Below, in pieces: positions 51,426 through 60,471 of a stretch of 64,000 nt of DNA. Position 1 is the first letter of the stretch. Each line of letters starts with the position of its first letter. Source of the stretch: Ignavibacteriaceae bacterium (GTDB taxonomy: Bacteria > Bacteroidota > Ignavibacteria > Ignavibacteriales > Ignavibacteriaceae); assembly GCA_023229425.1 (NCBI GenBank), contig JALNZG010000001.1:124001-188000 (forward strand). Direction: 5' to 3'. The notes below the pieces were generated by a model. It saw nothing but the letters and a program-made list of their open reading frames with translations, had not been told where the DNA came from and searched no databases. The position numbers were made by a program, and so were the translations under genes.

Positions 51426-53546
51426 CTATTTCATCAGAATCATTTTTTTCGTTTGAACAAAACTTCCCGCACGCAGTTGATAAAAATATACTCCGCTTGG
51501 TAAAGACGAGGCATGCCTCGTCTCTACATTGAATTTTGATTTGTATGTTCCGGCAGAATAGTTATCGTTTACCAAAGTTGCAACTTCATTCCCAAGTACA
51601 TCATAGATTTTTAATGTTACGTAACTGCTCACTGCCAACTGCCAACTGATCACTGTCGTCGGATTGAACGGATTCGGATAGTTCTGTGATAAATTAAACG
51701 AAAGATGATTTTCGGCATCGTTTTTTATATTAGATAATAAAGGATCGTAAATCAACTCGTAATAGCCTGTTTCAGGCGAAACCACTGTAGTGGGAATAAG
51801 AGCCTTATCTTTCGCACTGATCGAATAATAAAGTTTATAACCATGATTCATTAATACAGTGTCGAGAGAAAAACTGACAGTCCAATCTGTTGAATTAGGT
51901 AATACCTGAACATCTATACTCTCTTTCTTCGTCGATGAATCATCATTTGAATAAAAATATTCAACCCAGACACTTTGAATAAAATCCAGTGAAGTGCCTG
52001 AACTTGAAAAACGAGAATACGGGTGAGTAACCTTAAATTTCATGGCTATTTCCGGTGTCTTCGTTATTGAAAGAGGAGTATCAATAATTTGAGGGATATT
52101 ATTACTTGAATAGTATCTTATAGAATCACCGAAAGCGACTAATGCATACCCAATTGTTATATTCCAGCTTCCCTGATAACCCATTGGTCCGTTCTCATTG
52201 AAATCCTCATACCAAAGTCCAATAGAATCAATAAATCTGCGATCCATCCTCATTGCAGGGAATTCACTATAACCATACCCCTTATAAAATCTTTCATTTC
52301 CGAATCTAGTTACATATCCGTCATAAACATTTGCGAGCATATTATTGTAGGTGAAGGTATCTCCTGAAATCAAATTAAAATCCATATAAAGCATTTCAGC
52401 TGAGTTTCGCCAAATATATAATTTGTTATCAGCTCCATACCGATAAAAAGATATTTCCCCGTCTTTATCTACTTTATAATATTGTTTTCCATTAATTAAT
52501 GTATCCGAAACTACTTTCATCAACTTTTGATAATAGTTGATATTGCTTCTAATTCCATCGGAGTATGAACTCTCTCCGATATACTGCCATGAATTACCTA
52601 TCACCAACGGGAAATAATTCTTTCCGGTATATGGACCCGGTTCTTCTCTGAATATAGCACTAGTATAACCATTTAAAATATATGTAACCGTGTCTACAAA
52701 ATTAATACTATAAATATAAGAAGAAGTAAAAATCCTTTCCCAGGTTTTTCCTTGATCAACTGTACGGAATCTTCCTGCAAAGATTTCTTTTTCCGGAGAA
52801 TATTTTATGGCATATACAAGATCATTGAAGCAAAACGTCCAGGTTATACCTTTGTTTGTTGATTTGTAAACTTTACTTTCAACGCTGGCATAAATTACAT
52901 TAAGGGAATCGCTTTCTATATCAAAAACTTCTTCATCTGATTTCTGAATTACTGTTTTTTGCCAGGAATTTCCCTCATCATCCGAGAGATAAAGTCCCTT
53001 CGCTGAACAAACATAGATTCTATTTTGAATAATTTTTATCGACCAGATGTAACCTGAAGTAACTTGTTTTGAATCCCAGTTCTTTCCAAAATCTTTAGAA
53101 ATATTAACCATACCATTTTTTAAACCAACTATGAGGATATTACCATTATTAACGTATTTATATTTAATTGCACTAATAGCACTATTAAATGAATTAGATC
53201 TTGTGAAGGTTGTGCCCCCATCACCGGAGAAAAAGAGTTGCCCTTCATAACCTCCCCAAAGTAGTGAATCGGCTCCTACGGCTTCCATTGCGTAAATAAA
53301 AGTTGAAGGAAAATCTGTTTGCATAGTTGTCCAATTATTCCCTCTATCATCTGATTTATATAGGCAGCGATACCAACCAGAGTATGCATATAAATTGTTT
53401 GAGGAAGAAACGGTAAAGGCATCAACGCTTGATAAGTTTAATTTCCTCCAACTCATGCTTTGACCTAATATTGATTGGGCTAGAATAATCGAAGCAATTA
53501 TTATGTAGGTAACTATCCTGAATAATTTTTGTACTGAGTTCCTCAT
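51426..53546 (-). CDS. Secreted Asp-box (BNR/YCF48-like) protein with sorting domain
   Basis: 706 residues. Signal peptide to about 30 (SILGQ). Residues 35-310 form a beta-propeller with Asp-box repeats (YKSDDRGNNW, FFSGDGGTTF, NISKDFGKNW, YLSDDEGNSW, YKSTNKGITW, RTVDQGKTW), as in YCF48 and sortilin-like proteins. Residues 310-590 are a second beta-rich part (NYFPLVIGNSWQYIGE) of unknown fold. The end is a type A sorting domain (NYPNPFNPTT to KKMILMK). Its loop before LPSGVYFY contains residues VETRHASS encoded by a palindromic element, and its VISWQLAVSS strand is encoded by repeat-like DNA. It is 12 nt downstream of the CotH gene, same strand. Confidence 0.87.
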   Translation of the reverse strand: MRNSVQKLFRIVTYIIIASIILAQSILGQSMSWRKLNLSSVDAFTVSSSNNLYAYSGWYRCLYKSDDRGNNWTTMQTDFPSTFIYAMEAVGADSLLWGGYEGQLFFSGDGGTTFTRSNSFNSAISAIKYKYVNNGNILIVGLKNGMVNISKDFGKNWDSKQVTSGYIWSIKIIQNRIYVCSAKGLYLSDDEGNSWQKTVIQKSDEEVFDIESDSLNVIYASVESKVYKSTNKGITWTFCFNDLVYAIKYSPEKEIFAGRFRTVDQGKTWERIFTSSYIYSINFVDTVTYILNGYTSAIFREEPGPYTGKNYFPLVIGNSWQYIGESSYSDGIRSNINYYQKLMKVVSDTLINGKQYYKVDKDGEISFYRYGADNKLYIWRNSAEMLYMDFNLISGDTFTYNNMLANVYDGYVTRFGNERFYKGYGYSEFPAMRMDRRFIDSIGLWYEDFNENGPMGYQGSWNITIGYALVAFGDSIRYYSSNNIPQIIDTPLSITKTPEIAMKFKVTHPYSRFSSSGTSLDFIQSVWVEYFYSNDDSSTKKESIDVQVLPNSTDWTVSFSLDTVLMNHGYKLYYSISAKDKALIPTTVVSPETGYYELIYDPLLSNIKNDAENHLSFNLSQNYPNPFNPTTVISWQLAVSSYVTLKIYDVLGNEVATLVNDNYSAGTYKSKFNVETRHASSLPSGVYFYQLRAGSFVQTKKMILMK
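51500..51527. repeat. REP-like palindrome inside a coding sequence
   Basis: GTAA, AGACGAGGCATGCCTCGTCT, CTAC: 28 nt, self-complementary except for one pair (51503/51524), which would be G in an intact GTAGAGAC arm. It is read in frame as part of VETRHASS in the sorting domain. Ends and length match 28753-28780. Confidence 0.88.
51624..51656 (-). repeat. AGTTGGCAGT-type repeat inside a sorting domain
   Basis: The coding strand reads TGATCAGTTGGCAGTTGGCA and then GTGAGCAGTT, giving ISWQLAVSS. The 14-nt string GGCAGTGAGCAGTT is one change from intergenic DNA at 13399-13412. Confidence 0.55.
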
Positions 53547-53558
53547 AATTCTTTAACC

Positions 53559-56552
53559 CTATTTGATGATTATCATCTTTTTCGTTTCGTGATTATTTCC
53601 TGCAATCAGGCTATAGAAATAAATTCCGCTAGGAAGATTGGTTGAGTTAAATTCAACTTCATAAGTTCCGGCATTCTTATTTTCATTTAAAAGAATTTTT
53701 ACTTCTCTCCCTAAAATATCATATACTTTTATAAGAACCTTTTCTGAATTTGGAATCGTGTATTTTATTCTTGTTTCCGGGTTGAACGGATTCGGATAAT
53801 TTTGATAAAGTATAAACTCATCTGGAAGAATTGAAGATTCATTTTCAGTTTTTGTGTAAACATCATTTAACTTGCCCGGTGTTCCTGAAATAGACGAAGC
53901 TCGCCAACTTTGCGGAAGCGAATTATCAAGCTGAGGATTCCGTAACGAGAGCGTCCTCCCGGTTCCATTCGCTAAAGAGTCCCATTCACCGGTAGAAGAA
54001 AAAGAAACTTCATCAATAAAATTTCCACCGGTATCAATCAATTTAATTGTGTCGCCCGAACTGCTCAATCCAAATTGAAAATCTCCTAAAACATTTGTTA
54101 CGTTGGGATAAAATGATTTAAACTTTGTGGTATCTCTACAAAGAAGAAGATAGCTGTGTTCTTTCAAATAAATATTTTCCGGGAAAAGAAAAACATTCAA
54201 CTTACTGTCTTGAAACTTCCAACCGGAAAGTGAAATTGATTGTGTACTTGGATTGTAAAGTTCAACCCAATCATCTGTGTCAAGCGATGGAGACGATTTA
54301 TAGTTGATTTCATTTATCACAACACTTGTTACGTTTAATTCCGCCGGTTCAAAAATTGCAGTTAAATAAGAATCGCTTTGCGGAAGAATAGTTATCACAG
54401 GAGAAGTTGAATCCGAAATACCTTCCCATTTTACGAAGCGGTAACCGGGCATTGCGAACGCTCTAACTTTAATGGGAATGTTTTTGAAAAATACATTTTG
54501 GGAATCATTATTCTTCACTTCAACTTCATGTGTAAAGATTTTTCCCCACTCAGGATTATTCCTTTCAATTTTTATTGCGCAAGTTCCGGCTAAACCAAAT
54601 TTTGTAGAGATAAATTTTCTCATGGTGTCAGGGCGGTTTAATGCAAAGTCTCTCATTACTTGAACATTGATAAGCCAATCCTTTCCCATTGTAATAGATT
54701 TTTCCCAGCGCTGTTTGTGTCTTGGAATTTCGGAAGCGATCACGCCGCTCAAACTATCGATAACTGAAATTACGTGAGTCGGTTCATACGTCGTATTTAT
54801 GTGTATGGCGAAGCGTTGGATAAATTCAATTCTAAATTCTTCATTCTCCAAAAGTTTTCGCAGCATCAAAGTTGACCACGGAGGATTAGGCCAGCTTGGA
54901 CCATCAGTTGCCGTTGCTAGAGCAAGTGTGTTTGAAAAATATTGCCCGTTTGCATTTCCACCGAAGGTAAAATCAAGGTCATAAACCATCCAGCGCCATT
55001 TACCTTTTGGAGATCTCTCTCTCCACAATTTCATATTCGAACCGGGCCAGTCTCCATTCGCAGAAAAAATTTCAGCTATTTGGTAATCAATATATTCGTC
55101 AATATCAACGATTGATTTTATATGCTCATAATTTGCAGTTGCGGCAATATTATAGTTTGCTAAAAAAGTCATCATCTCATTGTAAGCAAGTATATCGCCG
55201 TAATTAGCGCTTCCTGCTTTACTAATTTGTATAAGATCAATGGAATCTTTGTTTACACCAAAATGAGCTGCGAGATAATTATCATCTAATTTTTCGCGGA
55301 CATTATGAATTCCCCAGTATTGTCCGTTAATAAAAAGAATTGAAGGTCTATACGCTTGATGCTCGACTTTCATACCTTGTTCAATTAACGATTGTGCTAT
55401 TTCTTCGCGACACATTGTTCTCCACCAGTCTTGCGCTCCACTGCGAAGTACGATGTTTTCAAATTCGTTTATCAAAAGATTGGGGAACATGCGGTAATGA
55501 AGTGATCCCATTCCGTATTCAGGACGAAAATAAAATGCGAGTGATTTCATCGGATAGATGCGGCTGCAACCACCGTAAATTTTTACTCCAGCGGAAGTTT
55601 TGAAAGCGAGCGATCTATCTTTTTCAAAAAATTCTAATTCAATCGGACGCTCCCAATCTTGATTCCAATTTTTTGGTCCATCACTGCATAATGCTTTAAT
55701 TCCATTTGTGCCTGCAACATAAATCCCGATTGAATCGCTGAAAAAATTTACGGGATCGGTAACAATTGAAAAAACGGGAAGTTCTGTCTGCTCATTGATA
55801 AAATAAGAATAGGTTAAAATGTTACTTGGTAGAAATCCATCTTTAAATGATCTTACCCGCAAAACCGAAGTCGAATCAATTTGAATAGAACCGTTAAAGA
55901 TTGAACTGTCCTTAGTTGGCGCTGTTCCATCTGTTGTGTAATAAATTACAGAATTAAATTCTGATGGTGTAATCGAAAGAGTGATAGGGGAATTGTAGAA
56001 TCCGCTTTGATGCGAGACGACCGGATCGCCAAGTTTATTAAAGATGGATGAAAAAATATTTTGAGAGCCGGGAGAAGAAGGGGAAAATTTATACCAATCA
56101 CTTGCTCCATCAGGAAATCTTCCGAAAGAAATATCCGTCTGTTGAGAGAAAAAAGTAATTGAATCCACTAATTCTCCAAGCGGATTGAGTAAACAGACTT
56201 GCTGCCCGGAAGCGCTCAATTTGAAATTTGCATGAGCGCCGACGTTTTTGTCATCGGCCCAAACAAGTAAATAGTTTTTCGGTTGGATAATTAGATCAGT
56301 TTGGAATTTATACTTTAGTGGTTGAGAAAGATCATCCGTGATACTGTAATCTTTTAAATTAATTTGAACTTCACTTGCGTTAAAAATTTCAATCCAATCT
56401 GAGTATGCTTTGTAATCCGGATCAGCAATTACCGCAGCGTTTGAAGCCATGATTTCATTTATGTACAGTGATTGGGGCAGACTTTTCTCGTGGACAAAAG
56501 AGAAAAGAAGAAAAGATAAAAGAAGAAAGTAAGATGGATTATTGTTTTTCAT
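53559..56552 (-). CDS. Secreted CotH-kinase protein with lamin-tail domains and sorting domain
   Basis: 997 residues. In order: signal peptide (to about 27), lamin-tail domain 1 (SLYINEIMASN, WIEIFNAS; about 25-150), a chitobiase C-terminal-like module (YYTTDGTAPTKDS; 175-245), a CotH kinase-like domain (about 255-600: GCSRIYPMKSLAFYFRPEYG, RSGAQDWW, NGQYWGIHNVREKLD, WMVYDLDFTFGG), an FN3-like or bulge domain, lamin-tail domain 2 (SVVINEINYKS, DDWVELYNPS; about 735-860) and a type A sorting domain (NYPNPFNPETRI to KKMIIIK). CotH enzymes are secreted protein kinases in spore coats; here the target would be outside the cell. First gene of a two-gene unit. Confidence 0.9.
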   Translation of the reverse strand: MKNNNPSYFLLLSFLLFSFVHEKSLPQSLYINEIMASNAAVIADPDYKAYSDWIEIFNASEVQINLKDYSITDDLSQPLKYKFQTDLIIQPKNYLLVWADDKNVGAHANFKLSASGQQVCLLNPLGELVDSITFFSQQTDISFGRFPDGASDWYKFSPSSPGSQNIFSSIFNKLGDPVVSHQSGFYNSPITLSITPSEFNSVIYYTTDGTAPTKDSSIFNGSIQIDSTSVLRVRSFKDGFLPSNILTYSYFINEQTELPVFSIVTDPVNFFSDSIGIYVAGTNGIKALCSDGPKNWNQDWERPIELEFFEKDRSLAFKTSAGVKIYGGCSRIYPMKSLAFYFRPEYGMGSLHYRMFPNLLINEFENIVLRSGAQDWWRTMCREEIAQSLIEQGMKVEHQAYRPSILFINGQYWGIHNVREKLDDNYLAAHFGVNKDSIDLIQISKAGSANYGDILAYNEMMTFLANYNIAATANYEHIKSIVDIDEYIDYQIAEIFSANGDWPGSNMKLWRERSPKGKWRWMVYDLDFTFGGNANGQYFSNTLALATATDGPSWPNPPWSTLMLRKLLENEEFRIEFIQRFAIHINTTYEPTHVISVIDSLSGVIASEIPRHKQRWEKSITMGKDWLINVQVMRDFALNRPDTMRKFISTKFGLAGTCAIKIERNNPEWGKIFTHEVEVKNNDSQNVFFKNIPIKVRAFAMPGYRFVKWEGISDSTSPVITILPQSDSYLTAIFEPAELNVTSVVINEINYKSSPSLDTDDWVELYNPSTQSISLSGWKFQDSKLNVFLFPENIYLKEHSYLLLCRDTTKFKSFYPNVTNVLGDFQFGLSSSGDTIKLIDTGGNFIDEVSFSSTGEWDSLANGTGRTLSLRNPQLDNSLPQSWRASSISGTPGKLNDVYTKTENESSILPDEFILYQNYPNPFNPETRIKYTIPNSEKVLIKVYDILGREVKILLNENKNAGTYEVEFNSTNLPSGIYFYSLIAGNNHETKKMIIIK

Positions 56553-56623
56553 ATTGTGTTGAATTCTTAATCCAAATTACGAAGAATAAAACGAAAATAT
56601 TGTGCTGAAACACTACAGCAACA

Positions 56624-58642
56624 TTACCGAAGTAAAACCATCTTTTTAGTTTCAACCAAATTGCCTGCACGAAGTTGATAGAAGTAGATTCCGCTTGACA
56701 GGTTGTTACCGGTTAGTAGCGGGTTGTTAGTAGTACTAAAATTGATGGAGTAATTACCGGGTTTTTGTTCTTCGTTTACTAATGTTTCAATTTCATTTCC
56801 GATTACATCGAAGATTCTTAATGTAACGTGACTGCTGACCGCCAACTGCCAACTGATTACTGTTTCCGGATTAAACGGATTTGGATAATTTTGCATCAAT
56901 GAAAAGTCGAGCGGAGTCGAGACTTCATTTTTTACATCAGTAGCAACAAGATCAAATTTTACGAAGTTGACATTAAATCCGCCGAAGTAAAAGTTAAGAG
57001 AAAAAGTATGTTTCCCCTTTGTCAACTCAACATTGTTAATGGGCAGACTCATCCATTTTGTCCATCCGCCGGTTGCCGGAATATCAATGAACGTTCCAAT
57101 ATTTACTCCATCCCATCGCATTAGAACTTTTCCGCCGGAGGCATTTGCAGCTATTCGTAAAGCCAAATTATAGGTACCGGTTTGCTCAACGTTTACTGTG
57201 TAGTTCAAGTATTCACCGGTGTTCGTCCAACCTACATCATATCCGTTTGTTAAAATGTCGGTACATTTTTCAATATCAACACCGTCGTTGCGACATTGTC
57301 CGCCGCTATTCCAACTTCCGTTATTGCCGGTATTTTGGTAATCGTTATCTTTATAAGCATAACCATTCTGACCAATATTGTAATCAGCGGCATAAATAAT
57401 TCCGGGTATCGTCAGCGATTTAAAGGGAAGAGTCTCGGTAGTTTTCACCTGTCTGAACATCGCGTCAATTACTCCGTTGTTTGTTTTGCAGCTATCGATA
57501 TTAAGATTCTTGGCAAATTTTGTTAATGCGTTTACAGCATAATCAACCGAAGGTTTTGTTGCTTGCCCGCTCCAATATTTTAAAAGATAATCATACTCAG
57601 CCGGCTTGTTAACGTACATTAAACTGTTGTTCCCTTCAACTTTTTTCAAAGTCCACCAAGCCCAGCCGATATTGTAAGATTCCATCAACTTAATTACATC
57701 AGTAAACCATTGATTCGAATTTTCTCCCGATTCACCAAGCCAAAGAGGGCGCTGCGCGCTATTTCTTAAACTGATGAGATAGCTGATTGAACCGTAATCC
57801 GTTACATTCCAATATTTATGAAAACTGTAAACCATATTATTATCCCAGGTGGGCGTTAAAGAATTAAAGTCGGTTGCGTACCAATTCCCTTCAATAAAAA
57901 TAATATGGTTGGTATCAACTGCACGGATACCGCTTGTGATGCTTACGAAGAGATCTCTTAACGGTTGGTTGTTGCCGGTGTTAAAAGTATAAGCGGTTTC
58001 GTTAATTAAATCATACCCGCCAATCCACTGTTTGTTTGCATAACGGGCGGCGATTGTTTTCCAAAGATAAACTGTGCGCTGTTGTGCGATCGCGTCTTCC
58101 CACAAAGGAAGATATGCCGGATTATAATCGGCAATGTTGTCTTTGCTTTGTCCTCCTGGAGCCGCATGTAAATCGAGGATCAAATAAATTTTGCTTTCTT
58201 CGCACCATTGCAGAAGGCTGTCGATAGTAGCAAATCCTTCTTCGGAATAACTAAATGGAGTTTCTTGAGGAGTGAGAAGATTAAAGTGCATCGGAAGCCG
58301 GATTGAATTAAAACCCCACTCTGCAATTTTTTGAACATCTTTTTTTGTTACAAAATTTGCACGGTAAAGATTGAAAAATTCATCAGTCTTTGCTTTACCG
58401 ATCAGGGTTTCGATCTTTTCTCTGAACTGCCATGCAGCATTTGCAAAAGAAGAAGTTTGCAGCATATACCCTTCGGGAACAAGCCAACCGCCAAGCCCGA
58501 TACCGCGAAGTAAAACATTTTGTCCGTTGCCGTCAACAATTTTTATTCCCGATGTTTTTAGAAAACCTTGTGGCAAAATGGATGAAGAGAAAAAGAAGAA
58601 AAGAAGGTATAGAAGAAAAAGTTTGTACTTAAATATTTTCAT
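56624..58642 (-). CDS. Secreted GH5 glycoside hydrolase with CBM6-like module and sorting domain
   Basis: 672 residues. Signal peptide to about 24; GH5 TIM barrel 30-370 with RGIGLGGWLVPEG, LILDLHAAPGG, the acid/base Glu215 in DLINETAY and the nucleophile Glu304 in LWLGESGEN. This is an endo-glucanase or related beta-glucan or mannan hydrolase. A CBM6-like module (410-570: DVGWTNTGEYLNYTV, LRIAANASGG) binds the polysaccharide. The sorting domain (NYPNPFNPETV to KKMVLLR) has an enlarged loop, TTNNPLLTGNN, before LSSGIYFY. It acts at the cell surface or outside. It is 71 nt from the CotH gene and may share its transcript. Confidence 0.92.
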   Translation of the reverse strand: MKIFKYKLFLLYLLFFFFSSSILPQGFLKTSGIKIVDGNGQNVLLRGIGLGGWLVPEGYMLQTSSFANAAWQFREKIETLIGKAKTDEFFNLYRANFVTKKDVQKIAEWGFNSIRLPMHFNLLTPQETPFSYSEEGFATIDSLLQWCEESKIYLILDLHAAPGGQSKDNIADYNPAYLPLWEDAIAQQRTVYLWKTIAARYANKQWIGGYDLINETAYTFNTGNNQPLRDLFVSITSGIRAVDTNHIIFIEGNWYATDFNSLTPTWDNNMVYSFHKYWNVTDYGSISYLISLRNSAQRPLWLGESGENSNQWFTDVIKLMESYNIGWAWWTLKKVEGNNSLMYVNKPAEYDYLLKYWSGQATKPSVDYAVNALTKFAKNLNIDSCKTNNGVIDAMFRQVKTTETLPFKSLTIPGIIYAADYNIGQNGYAYKDNDYQNTGNNGSWNSGGQCRNDGVDIEKCTDILTNGYDVGWTNTGEYLNYTVNVEQTGTYNLALRIAANASGGKVLMRWDGVNIGTFIDIPATGGWTKWMSLPINNVELTKGKHTFSLNFYFGGFNVNFVKFDLVATDVKNEVSTPLDFSLMQNYPNPFNPETVISWQLAVSSHVTLRIFDVIGNEIETLVNEEQKPGNYSINFSTTNNPLLTGNNLSSGIYFYQLRAGNLVETKKMVLLR
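56831..56863 (-). repeat. AGTTGGCAGT-type repeat inside a sorting domain, second copy
   Basis: The coding strand reads AGTAATCAGTTGGCAGTTGG and then CGGTCAGCAGT, giving VISWQLAVSS, the same residues as at 51624. The GTAATCAGTT string also flanks the twin-hairpin elements at 16878 and 34464. Confidence 0.55.
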
Positions 58643-58856
58643 AATGAATTGTTGCTTGTAATTAAATGAAACTACGATTCAATTTATCAGAAACAAAGCA
58701 AAAATCAATCCAAACAATTTTTATACAATTGTTTATTATGTGAAGTTTTTACATGTTAAAAAGAATGCGTTGTTATTATTCTAATAACAGAGAAATTATC
58801 TCTTTGATAAAGAAATTTTCTAATTAAAAAGAAGATTAATATATCATGTAAATGCA

Positions 58857-59306
58857 ATGGATTTTTTCAAAAAATTGTTTAGGTTAAATGGTAGTAATAA
58901 TTTAACAATTGTAAGTTATTCAGAGGAAAAAGAGAAGATGAGAATTCTTTCTGTGGAAGATAATTTAGAGAATAGGACAATTATTGCCAAGTTCTTAAAT
59001 AATTTATTTGAGGTTGATGATGCGGTTAATGCAATTCAGGCGATCCAAAAAGCAAAGTGTGAAAAATATGCTCTAATTTTGATGGATATCAGTTTAGATG
59101 GAGTTATTGACGGACGAACCGCCGCAAAAGAAATTAGAAACATTAGTGGTTATGAAAATGTACCGATTATTGCAATCACCGGTTATTCGCTCTTTACCGA
59201 TAAAGAACAATTTTTAAGAGAGGGATTCAATGGCTACCTGGCAAAACCTTACCGTAAAAATCAACTCATCGAAATAATTAATGAACATTTAATTGAGACT
59301 GATTAA
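58857..59306 (+). CDS. Response-regulator receiver protein
   Basis: 149 residues; the receiver starts at MRILSVEDN, so the ATG at 58938 (AGAGG-like site upstream) may be the real start, giving 122 residues. Acidic pair in SVEDN, phospho-Asp in LILMDISLDG, Thr switch in IIAITGY and Lys in YLAKPY. No output domain. The pattern is close to the receiver at the end of the giant kinase. The stop codon is TAA formed by the GATTA target duplicate plus the first base of the mobile element that follows. Confidence 0.9.
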   Translation: MDFFKKLFRLNGSNNLTIVSYSEEKEKMRILSVEDNLENRTIIAKFLNNLFEVDDAVNAIQAIQKAKCEKYALILMDISLDGVIDGRTAAKEIRNISGYENVPIIAITGYSLFTDKEQFLREGFNGYLAKPYRKNQLIEIINEHLIETD

Positions 59307-59419
59307 CTCACCTTACGCAGAAGTCTGAAATTGTACTGTAAATCGAAGCGAAGCTTCGATAAAATGATTGTTTTTTACGAAGCTACCGCTTCGTACTACA
59401 ATTTTTGCGTAAGGTGAGT
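59306..59419. mobile_element. MITE-like element with 14-bp inverted ends and GATTA target duplication
   Basis: 114 bp, no coding capacity. The ends ACTCACCTTACGCA (59306-59319) and TGCGTAAGGTGAGT (59406-59419) are perfect inverted repeats. The base pentamer GATTA occurs immediately before (59301-59305) and after (59420-59424). Inside are an inner inverted pair AAATTGTA/TACAATTT and two perfect hairpins, ATCGAAGC-GAA-GCTTCGAT (59342-59360) and TACGAAGC-TACC-GCTTCGTA (59376-59395). The element separates the stop codons of two convergent genes. Confidence 0.85.
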
Positions 59420-59421
59420 GA

Positions 59422-59778
59422 TTAATATTTCTTATACGCTGCAAAACCGCTTTTAACAAGTTCATCATTTACATTTAAGGATTTTCCTTTGGTATCAACA
59501 ATCCAAATTTCGCCAAGATATCTCCCGTATTTCTCTCTTGCGTCTTTAATTGTCCGGAGAGTAATTTCTTTATTCAAGATCAAACTGCGGAGAAAATCGC
59601 GCGATAGAAGTCCCTGGATTCTTTCTTTGCCACGCAGTTCCGGCGCGTTAATTCTGCACAACCTGATTTTTTCATTTTTTATCCAAACGTGCAAGCCGAG
59701 ATCAATATCAACCGTGCAAGTATCACCGTCGTAAACAGCTGTGACAAATGCTTTATATTGAAAGAGTTGTAATTCCAT
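59422..59778 (-). CDS. Thermonuclease (SNase) family protein
   Basis: 118 residues, one SNase domain: VYDGDTCTVDIDLG, the catalytic Arg in IRLCRINAPELRG with the Glu in PELRG, and the second catalytic Arg in KYGRYLGEIW. All expected residues are there, so it should be an active Ca-dependent nuclease. No signal peptide is visible. Its stop codon lies in the right-hand target duplicate of the MITE-like element. Confidence 0.9.
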   Translation of the reverse strand: MELQLFQYKAFVTAVYDGDTCTVDIDLGLHVWIKNEKIRLCRINAPELRGKERIQGLLSRDFLRSLILNKEITLRTIKDAREKYGRYLGEIWIVDTKGKSLNVNDELVKSGFAAYKKY

Positions 59779-59850
59779 CTTTTACCTTTCGAATAAATTA
59801 AATATTTTGCATTGAAACTTAACTATTAAATTACCAAAGTTTAAAATATA

Positions 59851-60402
59851 ATGACAGCAAAAAATGTGCTCCTCGTTTTCTTTTTCATTACACTAATTTA
59901 TGTCGAAAGTTCGGCGCAAATACAAGGGAAAGCCGTTGGCGGAAATGCGGGGATGGGAATGCTAAGCGGTAATTCTCCACAAATATTTTGTTATTCGCTT
60001 TCCTTTTTTTCTGATGTCGTTCTTCAATTTTCTGATCCGGTTTATCTACGGTTAGAAATAATTTACTTGCGAGATTTTAATGCGCTCATCCCGGACAACA
60101 GGCAAAACAAATACTATCCTTTGCTGAAAGGAGGTTCACTGCAAATGCTGTTTCGCCAGCAAGCGTTTAAACAAGTTTACTTTGAAGAAGGATTCGGTCC
60201 ACTGATCTTAAATGATAAAACATTTAGCGATGTGAATACCTGGAACTACGGCGCTGCTTTTTCAGTATCAGTTGGGATTAATTTTTATGAAGGCGAAGGG
60301 AAAGGATTTTCGTTAGCAGTTAATTCCGAATTTGGAAATACTTTTACTCAAACAACTCCGCAATATTTATCTATTGCGTTACAGTCGAAATATAATTTTT
60401 AA
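59851..60402 (+). CDS. Small outer-membrane beta-barrel-like protein, unknown
   Basis: 183 residues. Signal peptide to about 22 (VESSAQ). Alternating beta strands with a terminal Phe (SKYNF) point to an outer-membrane barrel of about eight strands: VYLRLEIIYLRDF, YFEEGFGPLIL, GAAFSVSVGINFYEGEG. The family is not recognised. A strong bidirectional terminator follows. Confidence 0.72.
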   Translation: MTAKNVLLVFFFITLIYVESSAQIQGKAVGGNAGMGMLSGNSPQIFCYSLSFFSDVVLQFSDPVYLRLEIIYLRDFNALIPDNRQNKYYPLLKGGSLQMLFRQQAFKQVYFEEGFGPLILNDKTFSDVNTWNYGAAFSVSVGINFYEGEGKGFSLAVNSEFGNTFTQTTPQYLSIALQSKYNF

Positions 60403-60418
60403 GATGTGAGTACATAAT

Positions 60419-60455
60419 AAAAAAAGGCTGCCAGTTTTGGGCAGCCTTTTTTTTT
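60419..60455. terminator. Bidirectional rho-independent terminator
   Basis: A run of As, GGCTGCC (60426-60432), 7-nt loop, GGCAGCC (60440-60446), then nine Ts. With A and T tracts on both sides it can end transcripts of both convergent barrel genes. Confidence 0.95.
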
Positions 60456-60471
60456 CAATTAAGAAAAAATT

